The notes under the pieces: generated by a model
Told to the model about the DNA's origin: nothing
The model's input: the letters and a program-made list of their open reading frames with translations, nothing else
Databases searched by the model: none
Position numbers and translations under genes: made by a program
Shown: one piece after another, positions 43,156 to 52,311 of the stretch
How the letters are laid out: the number at the start of each line of letters is the position of its first letter
Position numbering within the stretch: position 1 is the stretch's first letter
Assembly (NCBI RefSeq): GCF_030398335.1
Contig: NZ_JAOAOP010000019.1
Span: forward strand, 1 to 59,057
Reading direction: 5' to 3'
From: Aquibium sp. A9E412
GTDB taxonomy: Bacteria; Pseudomonadota; Alphaproteobacteria; Rhizobiales; Rhizobiaceae
Length of the DNA: 59,057 nucleotides

Positions 43156-43533
43156 TCAGCCGCGGCCGTCGAACAGGCGCGGCACGTGCACCGGCCAGCG
43201 CCGCGGCAGGATGGCGACGAGGTCGAAGCGCAGCGACAGCCGCGCCCGGTCGGGCCGGCGCGCCAGCCACAGGTCGGCCGCCGCCTCGATGCGCCGCTGC
43301 GCGGCCGGCGTCACCGCGTCCATCGCCGCCGCGAGGCTCGGCCGCGCCTTCACCTCGACGATCAGCACCAGGTCGCCGCGCCGGGCGATCAGGTCGATCT
43401 CGCCGAGCCGCGTGCGGTGGCGCATGGCCAGGATGCGGTAGCCCTTGACCAGCAGCGCCAGCGCGGCGCGCCATTCGCCGCTGCGGCCGCGGCGCAGCGC
43501 CCGGCGCCGCCGCGCGCGGCCGCTATCGGCCAT
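43156..43533 (-). CDS. yraN: YraN-family (UPF0102) nuclease-like protein
   Basis: A 125-residue protein with the PD-(D/E)xK-type core of the UPF0102 family: the Glu-Ile-Asp of [24 protein letters not shown] and the following Glu-Val-Lys are the expected metal-binding residues. The N-terminus is very basic. The gene overlaps the end of rsmI by 11 bases, the usual arrangement in proteobacteria. A role in DNA processing is suspected but not shown. Confidence 0.9.
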   Translation of the reverse strand: MADSGRARRRRALRRGRSGEWRAALALLVKGYRILAMRHRTRLGEIDLIARRGDLVLIVEVKARPSLAAAMDAVTPAAQRRIEAAADLWLARRPDRARLSLRFDLVAILPRRWPVHVPRLFDGRG

Positions 43534-44443
43534 CGCCGGCGTCCTTGAGCGCGAGCAGCCGGCGGTAGAGCTCGCCCTTGGGCCGGCCGGTGCGCCGTGC
43601 CGCTTCGGCGGCCGCGCGCGCCGCCGGCATGTCGACGATCAGCGCGCGCAGCAGCGCCTCGACGTCGGCCTCGTCCGGGGCCGCCTCCTCGCCGGGCGGC
43701 GCCACGCACACCACCACCTCGCCCTTCGGCGGACCGGCCTCGGCATAGCCGGCGGCGAGCGCGCCGAGGGTGTCGCGGCGCACCTCCTCGAAGGCCTTGG
43801 TGAGCTCGCGGGCGACGGCGGCCGGCCGGTCGCCCAGCGTCTCGTGCATGGCGGCGAGCGTGGCGGCGAGCCGGCGCGGCGATTCGAAGAAGACCAGCGT
43901 GCCCGGCACCGCGGCGAGCGCGGCCAGCCGGCTGCGCCGCTGCCCCGCCTTGCTCGGCAGGAAGCCGGCAAAGAAGAAGGAATCGCTCGGCAGGCCGGAC
44001 ACCGCCAGCGCCGCCAGCACGGCCGAGGCGCCCGGCACCGGCACCACCTTGATGCCGCGCGCCAGCGCCTCGCCGACCAGCCGGTAGCCGGGATCGGAGA
44101 CGAGCGGCGTGCCGGCGTCGGAGGCGAGCGCGACGGAGCGGCCCTCGCCGAGCGCGGCGAGCAGCGGCGGCCCGGCGCGCGCGGCGTTGTGCTCGTGATA
44201 GGCGGTCAGCCGGCGGCGGATGCCGTAGCGCTCGGCCAGCACCCGCGTCACCCGGGTGTCCTCGCAGGCGACGATGTCGGCGCCGGCCAGCGTCTCCAGC
44301 GCGCGCAGCGTCACGTCGCCGAGATTGCCGATCGGCGTGGCCACCAGATAGAGCGCCGGCTCGAGCGGCCGCGCCGCGACCACCGTGCCGCCGACCACAA
44401 AGCTGCCGCCTGTCTCCGCCACCGCGCGTCCCCCTGCCGCCAT
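43523..44443 (-). CDS. rsmI: 16S rRNA (cytidine1402-2'-O)-methyltransferase
   Basis: Methylates the ribose of C1402 in 16S rRNA, with SAM. The 306-residue protein has the tetrapyrrole-methylase-like fold: [22 protein letters not shown] is the RsmI signature, followed by [25 protein letters not shown] and [12 protein letters not shown]. The C-terminal [11 protein letters not shown] region is typical. The ATG at 44443 is used; an ATG at 44500 would add 19 residues of no likeness. It is followed by overlapping yraN. Confidence 0.95.
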   Translation of the reverse strand: MAAGGRAVAETGGSFVVGGTVVAARPLEPALYLVATPIGNLGDVTLRALETLAGADIVACEDTRVTRVLAERYGIRRRLTAYHEHNAARAGPPLLAALGEGRSVALASDAGTPLVSDPGYRLVGEALARGIKVVPVPGASAVLAALAVSGLPSDSFFFAGFLPSKAGQRRSRLAALAAVPGTLVFFESPRRLAATLAAMHETLGDRPAAVARELTKAFEEVRRDTLGALAAGYAEAGPPKGEVVVCVAPPGEEAAPDEADVEALLRALIVDMPAARAAAEAARRTGRPKGELYRRLLALKDAGDGR

Positions 44444-44546
44444 GCGCCGTGCCGGCGGCCTTCGCCCATTCCTGTCGCATGCCGCGCTCGGCCTTGCCAA
44501 GGTCGCGGCGCGGCGCCTCGCGGCGCAGGCGGAATCCGCAAGCGCC

Positions 44547-45710
44547 CTAGCGCGCCAGGTCGGCGACCACTGCGTCGAGCACGATCATGCCGGCCGGCGT
44601 AGCGCGCAGCCGGCGGTTGCCGAGGCGGGCGACGAGGCCGGCATCCTCGAGCTGGGCGACGCGCTCGGCCGCCAGCGGCCGGCCGGCGAGCGCGGCATGG
44701 CGCTCCAGGTCGATGCCCTCGACCAGCCGCAGCCCCATCAGCAGGAACTCGTCGGCCTCCTGGCCGCGCGTCAGCCGTTCGCCGTCGACGACCCCGTGAC
44801 CGCGCGCCTCGACCAGGTTGAGCCAGGTCTCCGGCATGCGCTCGGCGACGGTGACGACGCGCCGGCCCTCGGCCACGAAGCGGCCGTGCGCGCCGGGCCC
44901 GGCGCCGACATACTCGCCGTAGCGCCAGTAGACCAGGTTGTGGCGGCTTTCCGCGCCGGGCCGCGCGTGGTTGGAGATCTCGTAGGCGGGCAGGCCGTGC
45001 GCCGCCGTCACCGCCTGCGTCGTCTCGTAGAGCGCGGCCGCCGCGTCGCCGTCCGGCACGGCGAGCCGGCCGGCCGCGTGCAGCGCGTGGAACGGCGTGC
45101 CTTCCTCGATGGTGAGCTGGTAGAGCGACAGGTGGTCGGCGGCATGGCCGATCGCCGTTTCCAGCTCCGCCGCCCAGGCCTCGGGCGTCTGGCCGGGCCG
45201 CGCATAGATCAGGTCGAAGGACAGCCGCGGAAAGGTCTCGCGCGCCAGCCGCACCGCGCTGAGCGCCTCGGCCGTGTCGTGCAGCCGGCCGAGCGTCTTC
45301 AGCGCCCGGTCGTCGAGCGCCTGCACGCCGAGCGAGACGCGGTTGACGCCGGCCGCGCGGTAGCCGCGGAAGCGTTCCGCCTCGACCGAGGTGGGGTTGG
45401 CCTCGAGCGTGATCTCGGCGTCGCCGGGCAGGTGCCAGTGGCGCGCCACCGCATCGAGCAGCGCCGCCACCGTCGCCGGCGCCATCAGCGACGGCGTGCC
45501 GCCGCCGAGAAACACGCTGGTCACCGTGCGCGGCCCGCTGCGCTGGCGCATCGCGGCGAGCTCGCGCGCGAAGGCGGCGGCGAAGCGCGGCTGGTCGACC
45601 GCGGCGTGGCGGACATGGCTGTTGAAGTCGCAATAGGGGCATTTGGCCGCGCAGAACGGCCAGTGCAGATAGACGCCGAAGCCCGGCGCCGTGTCGGCGG
45701 CCTGGTTCAC
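44547..45710 (-). CDS. hemW: Radical SAM protein HemW (heme chaperone)
   Basis: A 387-residue radical SAM protein. The cluster motif is Cys20-x3-Cys24-x2-Cys27 in [12 protein letters not shown]; the [11 protein letters not shown] loop and EANPTS follow. HemW binds heme and inserts it into respiratory enzymes; it is distinct from the oxygen-independent coproporphyrinogen oxidase HemN, which carries a further Cys (CxxxCxxCxC); here the position after YC is Asp-Phe, as in HemW. The GTG start overlaps the rdgB stop (GTGA). It is the last gene of the rph-VOC-rdgB-hemW string. Confidence 0.95.
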   Translation of the reverse strand: MNQAADTAPGFGVYLHWPFCAAKCPYCDFNSHVRHAAVDQPRFAAAFARELAAMRQRSGPRTVTSVFLGGGTPSLMAPATVAALLDAVARHWHLPGDAEITLEANPTSVEAERFRGYRAAGVNRVSLGVQALDDRALKTLGRLHDTAEALSAVRLARETFPRLSFDLIYARPGQTPEAWAAELETAIGHAADHLSLYQLTIEEGTPFHALHAAGRLAVPDGDAAAALYETTQAVTAAHGLPAYEISNHARPGAESRHNLVYWRYGEYVGAGPGAHGRFVAEGRRVVTVAERMPETWLNLVEARGHGVVDGERLTRGQEADEFLLMGLRLVEGIDLERHAALAGRPLAAERVAQLEDAGLVARLGNRRLRATPAGMIVLDAVVADLAR

Positions 45711-46354
45711 CCGACGCCGAGCCGCTGCCGGGCGAAGCGCTCGAAGGCGCGCGCCCGGTGCGACAGCGCCGGCCCGCCGCCCGGCTGCCAGCCGTGCTTT
45801 TCCCGCGCCGTCATCTCGCCGAAGGTGACGGCGTGGCCGTCCGGCTGGAACACCGGGTCGTAGCCGAAGCCGTCGGTGCCGCGCGGCGGCCACACCAGGC
45901 GGCCTTCCACCTCGCCGCGATAGTACTCGGTCTCGCCGTCGGGAAAGCACAGGCACAGCACGGCGACGAAGCGGCCGGTGCGCGTTTGTGGCGTGTCGGC
46001 GCCGCGCGCGGCGAGCAGCTTCTCCGTCTTCTCCATGGCCATCATGAAGTCGCGGCTGCCGTCTTCCCTGGTCGCCCAGTCGGCGGTGTAGACGCCCGGC
46101 GCCCCGTCCAGCGCGTCGACGCACAGGCCCGAATCGTCCGACAGCGCCGGCAGGCCGGTCGCCTCGGCGGCGGCCAGCGCCTTGATGCGGGCGTTCTCCT
46201 CGAACGTCGTGCCGGTTTCGGCCGGCTCGGGCAGGCCGAGCTCGGCGGCGGAGCGCACCGTGTAGCCGAAGGGCGCGAGCAGGTCGGCGAACTCGCGCAG
46301 CTTGCCCGCATTGTGGCTGGCCAGCACGAAGGTCTTGTCGGCGATCGCTCTCAA
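45707..46354 (-). CDS. rdgB: XTP/dITP diphosphatase (RdgB/HAM1)
   Basis: Removes non-canonical purine nucleotides (ITP, XTP) from the pool. A 215-residue protein: [51 protein letters not shown] (quoted as [18 protein letters not shown]), GFGYDPVF and LSHRARAFE in normal order. The only start that fits is TTG at 46354, which overlaps the stop of the VOC gene as TTGA; no ATG or GTG lies between that stop and the conserved start. So translation is likely coupled to the VOC gene. Confidence 0.93.
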   Translation of the reverse strand: MRAIADKTFVLASHNAGKLREFADLLAPFGYTVRSAAELGLPEPAETGTTFEENARIKALAAAEATGLPALSDDSGLCVDALDGAPGVYTADWATREDGSRDFMMAMEKTEKLLAARGADTPQTRTGRFVAVLCLCFPDGETEYYRGEVEGRLVWPPRGTDGFGYDPVFQPDGHAVTFGEMTAREKHGWQPGGGPALSHRARAFERFARQRLGVG

Positions 46355-46764
46355 TCCAGCCCCCAGATGCGCGGCTCGGCGAACTCCAGCGAGTTGCCGA
46401 AGGGATCGCGGAAATAGATCGACCGCCCGCCCTTCGGCCATTCGAACTCGGCCTCGATGGCGATGCCGTGCGCCTCGAGATGCGCCTTCCAGCGCACGAT
46501 CTCGTCCGCCGTGGCGGCGAAGCACAGATGGCCCGGGCCGCGCGCGCCGTGCGGCGGCACCGGCAGCCGGGCGTCCGGCGCCGGCGGCTCGGACGTGGCA
46601 TCGGGATCGAACAGCAGCACGACGCTCGCCCCGCAGCGGAAGAAGACGTGCCGGCCCTCGACGCGCTGCAGCCGCTCGAGCCCGAGCACCGCGCCGTAGA
46701 AGCGCTCGGCCTCGTCGAGGTCGGACACGTAGAGCGCGGATTCCAGGACGGCAGAGGGTCGCAT
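46351..46764 (-). CDS. VOC-family protein inside the rph-rdgB operon
   Basis: A 137-residue glyoxalase-like protein: [20 protein letters not shown] at the start, [20 protein letters not shown] in the middle, and [19 protein letters not shown] at the end, where the Glu is the metal-ligand position. The start is 11 bases after the rph stop, and the end overlaps rdgB by 4 bases. In many alphaproteobacteria rdgB follows rph directly, so this gene is an addition to that operon. Its substrate is unknown. Confidence 0.87.
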   Translation of the reverse strand: MRPSAVLESALYVSDLDEAERFYGAVLGLERLQRVEGRHVFFRCGASVVLLFDPDATSEPPAPDARLPVPPHGARGPGHLCFAATADEIVRWKAHLEAHGIAIEAEFEWPKGGRSIYFRDPFGNSLEFAEPRIWGLD

Positions 46765-46775
46765 CGGCGGCTTCC

Positions 46776-47492
46776 TCAGGCGATGGCCATCTTCTGCAGC
46801 TCGACCAGCCGGCCGATGCCCTTGCGGGCGAGCCCGACCATGGCGAGGAACTCCTCCTCCGAGAACGGCCGCGTCTCGGCCGTGCCCTGGATCTCGACGA
46901 TGCCGCCGGAGCCGGTCATGACGAAATTGGCGTCGGTCTCGGCCGAGGAGTCCTCGGCGTAGTCGAGGTCGAGCACCGGCGTGCCGTCGACCAGCCCGCA
47001 CGAGACCGCCGCGACGTGGTCGCGCAGCACCTTGTCGAGGCCGACCATCTGGCGCGCCTGCATCCAGGCGAGGCAGTCGTAGAGCGCCACGAAGCCGCCG
47101 GTGATCGCCGCCGTGCGCGTGCCGCCGTCGGCCTGCAGCACGTCGCAGTCGACGGTGATCTGCATCTCGCCGAGCGCGCGCAGGTCGACGACGGCGCGCA
47201 GCGAGCGGCCGATCAGCCGCTGGATCTCGAGCGTGCGGCCGCCCTGCTTGCCGGACGAGGCCTCGCGGCGCATCCGCTCGCCGGTCGAGCGCGGCAGCAT
47301 GCCGTATTCGGCCGTCACCCAGCCGCGGCCGGAGTTGCGCAGCCAGGCCGGCACCTTCTCCTCCAGGCTCGCCGTGCACAGCACCTGGGTGTCGCCGAAG
47401 CGCACCAGGCAGGAGCCCTCGGCGTGCTTCGACACGCCGCGCTCGAAGGAAATCGCGCGCATCTCGTCCGGATCGCGCCGTGAGGGTCGCAT
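46776..47492 (-). CDS. rph: Ribonuclease PH
   Basis: A phosphorolytic 3'-5' exoribonuclease that trims tRNA 3' ends. The 238-residue length is normal; [20 protein letters not shown] is the universal start, and [27 protein letters not shown] and the catalytic-region [16 protein letters not shown] follow. It is divergent from hrcA across 156 bases and heads the rph-VOC-rdgB-hemW string. A TTGCGT-N17-TACAAG promoter is possible upstream. Confidence 0.96.
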   Translation of the reverse strand: MRPSRRDPDEMRAISFERGVSKHAEGSCLVRFGDTQVLCTASLEEKVPAWLRNSGRGWVTAEYGMLPRSTGERMRREASSGKQGGRTLEIQRLIGRSLRAVVDLRALGEMQITVDCDVLQADGGTRTAAITGGFVALYDCLAWMQARQMVGLDKVLRDHVAAVSCGLVDGTPVLDLDYAEDSSAETDANFVMTGSGGIVEIQGTAETRPFSEEEFLAMVGLARKGIGRLVELQKMAIA

Positions 47493-47531
47493 GCGGCCTT
47501 GGCCTCCGTCTCGAATCCCGTTTGCCGGCGG

Positions 47532-47560
47532 CTTGTAGCTTCGGCGCGCCCGCGACGCAA
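47532..47560 (-). promoter_or_regulatory. Possible promoter of the rph operon
   Basis: On the minus strand TTGCGT and TACAAG are 17 bases apart, ending 39 bases before the rph start. It is a moderate match. Confidence 0.4.
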
Positions 47561-47593
47561 AGCATTTCCGGCCCGCCGCGCGCGCCGCCGGCG

Positions 47594-47621
47594 TTGTGTT
47601 CGCCGCCGTGCCGCCTATATT
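47594..47621 (+). promoter_or_regulatory. Possible promoter of hrcA
   Basis: TTGTGT and TATATT with a 16-base spacer, 27 bases before the hrcA ATG; AGGAGA lies between as ribosome binding site. No CIRCE inverted repeat (TTAGCACTC-N9-GAGTGCTAA) is present in this gap, so HrcA does not appear to regulate itself here by that element. Confidence 0.4.
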
Positions 47622-47648
47622 CTTGCCCCCAGGAGACGTGCCAGGGCC

Positions 47649-48719
47649 ATGACCAAACCCGTGCTCGACCAGACGCTGCAGAGCCTCGACGCGCGATCGC
47701 GCGACATCTTCCGCCTGATCGTCGAATCCTACCTCAACGACGGCGAGCCGCTCGGCTCGCGCAACCTGTCGCGGCTGTTGCCGAGCGCGCTGTCGCCGGC
47801 CACCGTGCGCAACGTGATGAGCGACCTCGAGCAGCTCGGGCTGATCTATGCGCCGCACGTGTCGGCCGGCCGGCTGCCCACCCAGCAGGGTCTGCGCTTC
47901 TTCGTCGACGCCTTCATGGAGATCGGCGACCTGTCGGACGAGGAGCGGCGGGTCATCGAGGCGCAGGTCAAGGCGGCCGGCGCCGGCCCCTCGCTCGAGC
48001 ATCTTCTGACCGAGGCGAGCCAGATGCTGTCCGGCCTGTCGCGCGGCGCCGGCATCGTCGTGGCGACCAAGACGGAGGCGGCGCTCAAGCACATCGAGTT
48101 CATCCCGCTCGAGCCGCGCAAGGCGCTGGCCGTGCTGGTGTCGCAGAACGGCGACGTGGAGAACCGCGTCGTCGAACTGCCCTCCGGCGTCACCTCCTCG
48201 CAGCTGCACGAGGCGACCAACTTCCTCAACGCCCACATCCGCGGCCGCACGCTGGTCGAGGCGCGCGTCGAGATCGCGCGCCTCAAGGAGGAGACGCGCG
48301 CCGCCCTCGACACGCTGTCGCAGGCGCTGGTCGAGACCGGGCTGGCCGTGTGGGCCGGGCCGGAGAGCGGCCAGCCGGCGCAGCTCATCGTGCGCGGCCG
48401 TGCCAACCTTCTGGAGAACGTCAAGGCGCAGACCGATCTCGAGCTGCTGCGCCACCTGTTCGACGATCTGGAGACCAAGGAAGGCCTGATCCAGCTTCTC
48501 GACGTTGCCGAGGCGGGGCCGGGCGTGCGCATCTTCATCGGCTCGGAGAACCGGCTGTTCTCGCTGTCGGGATCGTCGCTCGTGGTTGCCCCGTACCGTG
48601 ACAAGGAGGCGCGCGTGATCGGTGCGCTCGGCGTCATCGGCCCGACGCGGCTCAACTATGCGCGCATCGTGCCGATGGTCGACTACACCGCCCAGGTGGT
48701 CGGCCAGATGCTGCGCTGA
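47649..48719 (+). CDS. hrcA: Heat-inducible transcription repressor HrcA
   Basis: Repressor of class I heat-shock genes (groESL in alphaproteobacteria) through CIRCE. A 356-residue protein: N-terminal winged helix (about 10-90) with [34 protein letters not shown] and [18 protein letters not shown]; the C-terminal GAF-like dimer domain ends [16 protein letters not shown]. The ATG at 47649 gives the usual start. grpE follows 102 bases downstream, with an RpoH-like promoter of its own. Confidence 0.95.
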   Translation: MTKPVLDQTLQSLDARSRDIFRLIVESYLNDGEPLGSRNLSRLLPSALSPATVRNVMSDLEQLGLIYAPHVSAGRLPTQQGLRFFVDAFMEIGDLSDEERRVIEAQVKAAGAGPSLEHLLTEASQMLSGLSRGAGIVVATKTEAALKHIEFIPLEPRKALAVLVSQNGDVENRVVELPSGVTSSQLHEATNFLNAHIRGRTLVEARVEIARLKEETRAALDTLSQALVETGLAVWAGPESGQPAQLIVRGRANLLENVKAQTDLELLRHLFDDLETKEGLIQLLDVAEAGPGVRIFIGSENRLFSLSGSSLVVAPYRDKEARVIGALGVIGPTRLNYARIVPMVDYTAQVVGQMLR

Positions 48720-48753
48720 GCGGCCGCGCGGCCGGGCGGTTCCCGCGGCCGCC

Positions 48754-48782
48754 CTTGATTTTCCCGGCCCGAAGCTCGATAT
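48754..48782 (+). promoter_or_regulatory. RpoH-like (heat shock) promoter of grpE
   Basis: CTTGAT and CGATAT are 17 bases apart, followed by C. The layout equals that of the hsp20 promoter in this window (CTTGAA-N17-CCATATC) and fits the alphaproteobacterial sigma-32 pattern CTTG-N17/18-CYTATNT in part. It ends 39 bases before the grpE ATG. Confidence 0.6.
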
Positions 48783-48821
48783 CGGGCGCAATTCCCTGAT
48801 CTGTCGACAAACGGACACGCA

Positions 48822-49490
48822 ATGACCAACCAGGCAAAGCACGACCGCGCGCCGCAGCGGGACGAGACCGAGAACGAGGCGAACGCCGCGGCCGGCGATC
48901 CGGCTGCCGGCACCCAGGCCGGTGCGGCGGAGACCGGCGCCGACGAGGCGGCGCGGCTGACGGCGGAGAACGAGGAGCTGAAGGACCGCGCCCTGCGGCT
49001 CGCCGCCGAGATGGAGAACCTGCGCAAGCGCGCCGCCCGCGACGTACACGACGCGCGCGCCTATGCCATCGCCGCCTTCGCCCGCGACATGCTGTCGGTG
49101 TCCGACAATCTGCGCCGCGCGCTCGAGGCGGTGCCGCAGGACGCGGCCGAGAACGGCGACAGCCTCAAGGCGCTGGTCGAGGGCGTCGAGATGACCGAGC
49201 GCGCCATGCTGTCGGCGCTCGAGCGCCACGGCGTCAAGCGCATCGAGCCGGAGGGCGAGCGCTTCGATCCCAACTTCCACCAGGCGATGTTCGAGGTGCC
49301 GAATCCCGACGTGCCGGCCAACACGGTCGTGCAGGTCGTGCAGACCGGCTACCTGATCGGCGAGCGGGTGCTGCGGCCGGCCATGGTCGGCGTCGCCAAG
49401 GGCGGCCCGAAGCCGGGCGAGACGCCGGCCGGCGGCGAGGCGACGGCCGAGCCCGGCCCGCCCGATCCGCGCGCCGAAAAGGACGCCTGA
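48822..49490 (+). CDS. grpE: Nucleotide exchange factor GrpE
   Basis: Co-chaperone that releases ADP from DnaK. The 222-residue protein has a charged, Ala-rich, disordered N-terminus (1-45), a long coiled coil (about 45-95; [20 protein letters not shown]), and the C-terminal beta wing with [16 protein letters not shown] and [24 protein letters not shown]. The ribosome binding site is weak. An RpoH-like promoter precedes it. The long Pro/Gly/Glu-rich tail after MVGVAKGG is common in the group. Confidence 0.96.
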   Translation: MTNQAKHDRAPQRDETENEANAAAGDPAAGTQAGAAETGADEAARLTAENEELKDRALRLAAEMENLRKRAARDVHDARAYAIAAFARDMLSVSDNLRRALEAVPQDAAENGDSLKALVEGVEMTERAMLSALERHGVKRIEPEGERFDPNFHQAMFEVPNPDVPANTVVQVVQTGYLIGERVLRPAMVGVAKGGPKPGETPAGGEATAEPGPPDPRAEKDA

Positions 49491-49548
49491 GCCGGCGCCG
49501 CGCCATGCGCCCCGCGCGCGCGGGAACCGCCGTTCGGGCCGGCGGCAG

Positions 49549-50181
49549 GTGAGCGCGCTGTTCCTGCTCGACTATGCCGGCGTGGCGGTGTTCGCCGCCA
49601 CCGGCGCGCTGGCCGCCTCGCGCAAGCAGCTCGACATCATCGGCTTCCTGTTCTTTGCCGGCGTCACCGGTATCGGCGGCGGCACGCTGCGCGACCTGGT
49701 GCTCGACGCGCCGGTCTTCTGGGTCGCCGATCCGGGCTATCTCGTCGTCTGCGCCGCCGTGGCGGCGGTCGTCTTCTTCGCCGCGCCGCTGGTCGAATCG
49801 CGCTACCGGCTGCTTCTGTGGTTCGATGCGCTCGGCCTGTCGGCCTACGGCGTGCTGGGCGCGGCCAAGGGGCTGGCGCTGACCGGCTCGGCCACCGTGG
49901 CGCTGGTCACCGGCATGCTGACGGCGACCTTCGGCGGCGTGCTGCGCGACCTGCTGGCCGGCGAGCCCTCGGTGCTGCTGCGGCCGGAGATCTACGTCAC
50001 CGCGGCGCTGACCGGCGCCGGCGTCTACACCGCGGCGACGCTCGCCGGCCTGCCGGTTGCCGCGGCCGCGCCGCTCGCCTTTGCCGCCGCGCTTGCCGTG
50101 CGCGGCGGGGCGCTGGTCTTCGGCTGGCGCATCCCGCGCTACCGGGCCCGGCCCGGCCGGCCGCCCGACGCCTCCGGTTGA
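49549..50181 (+). CDS. Trimeric intracellular cation (TRIC) channel family protein (UPF0126)
   Basis: A 210-residue membrane protein of two homologous halves with about seven membrane segments in all. Each half carries the glycine-rich motif of the family: [13 protein letters not shown] in the first and [17 protein letters not shown] in the second. Bacterial members form cation channels like the eukaryotic TRIC. The GTG at 49549 ([20 protein letters not shown]) has a possible GGCAGG upstream. Its stop TGA is shared with the first bases of repeat copy D. Confidence 0.9.
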   Translation: MSALFLLDYAGVAVFAATGALAASRKQLDIIGFLFFAGVTGIGGGTLRDLVLDAPVFWVADPGYLVVCAAVAAVVFFAAPLVESRYRLLLWFDALGLSAYGVLGAAKGLALTGSATVALVTGMLTATFGGVLRDLLAGEPSVLLRPEIYVTAALTGAGVYTAATLAGLPVAAAAPLAFAAALAVRGGALVFGWRIPRYRARPGRPPDASG

Positions 50182-50279
50182 AACGTTTCCAGGCGGTGTG
50201 GAAACCGGTTCGCCGTTCGCAACGCGTCAAGGCGACAAGCTGGAGCCGATCTGCGATTCGGTGAAAAGCGGAGCGGCTT
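50180..50279 (+). repeat. Dispersed intergenic repeat, copy D
   Basis: A complete copy: GAAACGTTTCCAGGCGGTG, GTGGAAACCGGTTCGCCG, AACGCGTCAAGGCGACAAG, GGAGCCGATCTGCGATTCG, then AGCGGAGCGGCTT as the second arm. Its first bases are the last two of the TGA stop of the TRIC gene. It lies before the convergent PfkB-family gene. Confidence 0.85.
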
Positions 50280-50328
50280 GGCGCGTTCTTCCTGGCACGG
50301 CGGGACCCGGAGCGCCGCGCCCGCGGCG

Positions 50329-51324
50329 TCAGATCAGTCCGGCCTGCTCGGCCTCTTCGCGCAGGTTCTTGTGCGGCCGCGGGCCGATCTGCTGGATCAC
50401 CAGGCCGGCGGCGAGCGAGCCGAGCCGGCCGCAGTCGGCGAGCGGCCGGCCGCTCGTGTAGCCGAACAGGAAGCCGGCGGCGTAGAGGTCGCCGGCGCCG
50501 GTCGTGTCGACCAGCTCGTCGATCGCGATCGCCCTGACGGCGATCGTCTGCTCGCGCGCCACCACGATCGAGCCGTGCTCGGAGCGCGTGACGGCGGCCA
50601 GCCGGCAGTCCGCGCGCACCGCGTCGAGCGCGCTGTCGAGCGACGCCGTCTGGTAGAGCGACATCAGCTCGTGCTCGTTGGCGAACACGATGTCGACCGT
50701 GCCCGAGCGCATCAGCCCGAGGAACTCCTCGCGGTAGCGGTCGACGCAGAACGGGTCGGACAGCGTCATCGCCACCTCGCGTCCGGCGGCGTGGGCGATC
50801 TCCGCCGTCTGCCGGATCGCCTCCTTGGCGCGCGGCGGGTCCCACAGATAGCCCTCGAAATAGGTCACCTTGGCGCCGGCCGCCTTGTCCGCCTCGACGT
50901 CCTCCGGCCCGAGCTCGACGCAGGCGCCGAGATAGGTGTTCATCGAGCGCTCGCCGTCCGGCGTGACGAAGATCATCGAGCGCGCCGTCGGCGGGTCGCC
51001 GGCCAGCGGCGCGGTGTCGAAGGCCACGCCCTGGGCGCGGATGTCGTGCGTGTAGATGTCGCCCAGCGTGTCGGACGAGACCTTGCCGAAGAAGGCGGCG
51101 CGCCCGCCGAAGCTGGCCACCCCGGCCGCCGTGTTGCCGGCGCTGCCGCCGGAGGCCTCGATGGCCGGGCCCATGCGCGCATAGAGCAGCTCGGCCCGCT
51201 CGCTGTCGATCAGGTTCATGCCGCCCTTGACGATGCCGTTGTCGCGCAGGAACGCCTCGTCGCAGCGGGCGAGGATGTCGACGATGGCGTTGCCGATGCA
51301 CAGGACGTCGTAGGCGGCACTCAT
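50329..51324 (-). CDS. Adenosine kinase-like PfkB family sugar/nucleoside kinase
   Basis: A 331-residue ribokinase-fold kinase. The adenosine kinase look is seen in VLCIGNAIVDILARCDEAFL, GGSAGNTAAGVASFGG, and the C-terminal PfkB signature DTTGAGDLYAAGFLFGY with the catalytic Asp. SFGGRAAFFGKV and KNLREEAEQAGLI are typical of alphaproteobacterial members. It probably phosphorylates adenosine or a related nucleoside. It is divergent from the EI24 gene across 161 bases. Confidence 0.9.
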   Translation of the reverse strand: MSAAYDVLCIGNAIVDILARCDEAFLRDNGIVKGGMNLIDSERAELLYARMGPAIEASGGSAGNTAAGVASFGGRAAFFGKVSSDTLGDIYTHDIRAQGVAFDTAPLAGDPPTARSMIFVTPDGERSMNTYLGACVELGPEDVEADKAAGAKVTYFEGYLWDPPRAKEAIRQTAEIAHAAGREVAMTLSDPFCVDRYREEFLGLMRSGTVDIVFANEHELMSLYQTASLDSALDAVRADCRLAAVTRSEHGSIVVAREQTIAVRAIAIDELVDTTGAGDLYAAGFLFGYTSGRPLADCGRLGSLAAGLVIQQIGPRPHKNLREEAEQAGLI

Positions 51325-51485
51325 GGGCGGCTCCGGGAAACGGTTCGGGCGGGTCCCGTCCCTTAGCCGCTCAGCCCCGCTTTGCAAAGGCTGCCGCCGC
51401 CGCCGCCCGTCCGCCCGCCTTGCGGCGGCGCCGGCCAGCCCCTATCTCGCGGAGGCCCGCCGGGTGGGCGGGGCAAGGAGCACGC

Positions 51486-52214
51486 ATGATCCTCGACTCG
51501 GCCCGCGCCGCCGCCTCAAACCTGGTCTCGCCGGCCTTCCGCACGGTGTTCTTCAAGACGCTGGGCCTCACGCTGCTGATGCTGGCGGGGCTGTGGTTCG
51601 GCCTGCGCGAGCTGTTCGACGCGCTGGCGCTGCCCTGGCTGCAGGCGCTGCTGCCGGACCTGCCGGACTGGGCCGGCTGGCTCGGCTTCATCGCCGCCGT
51701 GCTGGCCGGGCTCGGGCTGGCGCTCGCCCTGGCGCTGCTCGTCGCGCCGGTCACCGCGCTGGTTGCCGGCCTGTTTCTCGACGATGTCGCCGAGCACGTC
51801 GAGCGCGCCGACTATCCCGGCGAGCCGGCCGGCCGGGCGCTGCCGGCGATGACCGCGCTGTGGCTGTCGCTCAAGTTCCTCGGCGTCGTCGTCCTCGGCA
51901 ACATCGTGGCGCTGCTGCTCCTGCTGGTGCCGGGCATCAACGTCGCCGCCTTCTTCCTGGTCAACGGCTACCTGCTCGGCCGCGAGTTCTTCGAGTTCGC
52001 CGCCATGCGTTTCCGCCCGCCCGAGGAGGCCAGGGCGCTGCGCCGCACGCATGCGCTGACGGTCTTCGTCGCCGGGCTGGTGATCGCCGGCTTCCTCGCC
52101 GTGCCGCTCTTGAACCTGCTGACGCCGCTGTTCGCCGCCGCCATGATGGTGCACCTGCACAAGGCGATCGCGCGCCAGGACGGGCCGGCGGCGGCCGCCG
52201 CGTCGCGGGCGTAG
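51486..52214 (+). CDS. EI24/CysZ-family membrane protein
   Basis: A 242-residue integral membrane protein with about six hydrophobic segments. FFLVNGYLLGREFFEFAAMR is the family's central signature (NGYLxGREfFe), and FLDDVAEHVERADYPGE marks the conserved loop. E. coli CysZ of this family is a sulfate transporter, but close relatives in alphaproteobacteria are only named EI24-domain proteins, and no sulfur gene is near. AAGGAG precedes the ATG at 51486. The TAG stop is followed at once by repeat copy E. Confidence 0.87.
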   Translation: MILDSARAAASNLVSPAFRTVFFKTLGLTLLMLAGLWFGLRELFDALALPWLQALLPDLPDWAGWLGFIAAVLAGLGLALALALLVAPVTALVAGLFLDDVAEHVERADYPGEPAGRALPAMTALWLSLKFLGVVVLGNIVALLLLLVPGINVAAFFLVNGYLLGREFFEFAAMRFRPPEEARALRRTHALTVFVAGLVIAGFLAVPLLNLLTPLFAAAMMVHLHKAIARQDGPAAAAASRA

Positions 52215-52311
52215 AGCCGTTCTGCTTTTTACCGAACCGCAGATCGGCTCCAACGTGTGGTCTTGACGCGGTTCCGGATCGCGACCCGGTTTCCGCGTCG
52301 CCTGGAACTGC
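52214..52311 (-). repeat. Dispersed intergenic repeat, copy E, filling a convergent gap
   Basis: Read on the minus strand: GGCAGTTCCAGGCGACG, GGAAACCGGGTCGCG, AACCGCGTCAAGACC, GGAGCCGATCTGCGG and AGCAGAACGGCTCT. It occupies all 97 bases between the stop codon of the EI24 gene and the stop codon of nth, so both convergent genes end exactly at the repeat's edges. Confidence 0.85.

Noticed and set aside
44547-45710. Oxygen-independent coproporphyrinogen III oxidase (HemN)
   Set aside because: The CxxxCxxC motif is not followed by the extra Cys of HemN, and the chain is of HemW length and sits next to rdgB, as HemW does.
47493-48821. CIRCE element upstream of hrcA or grpE
   Set aside because: I looked for TTAGCACTC-N9-GAGTGCTAA or near forms in both gaps and found none.
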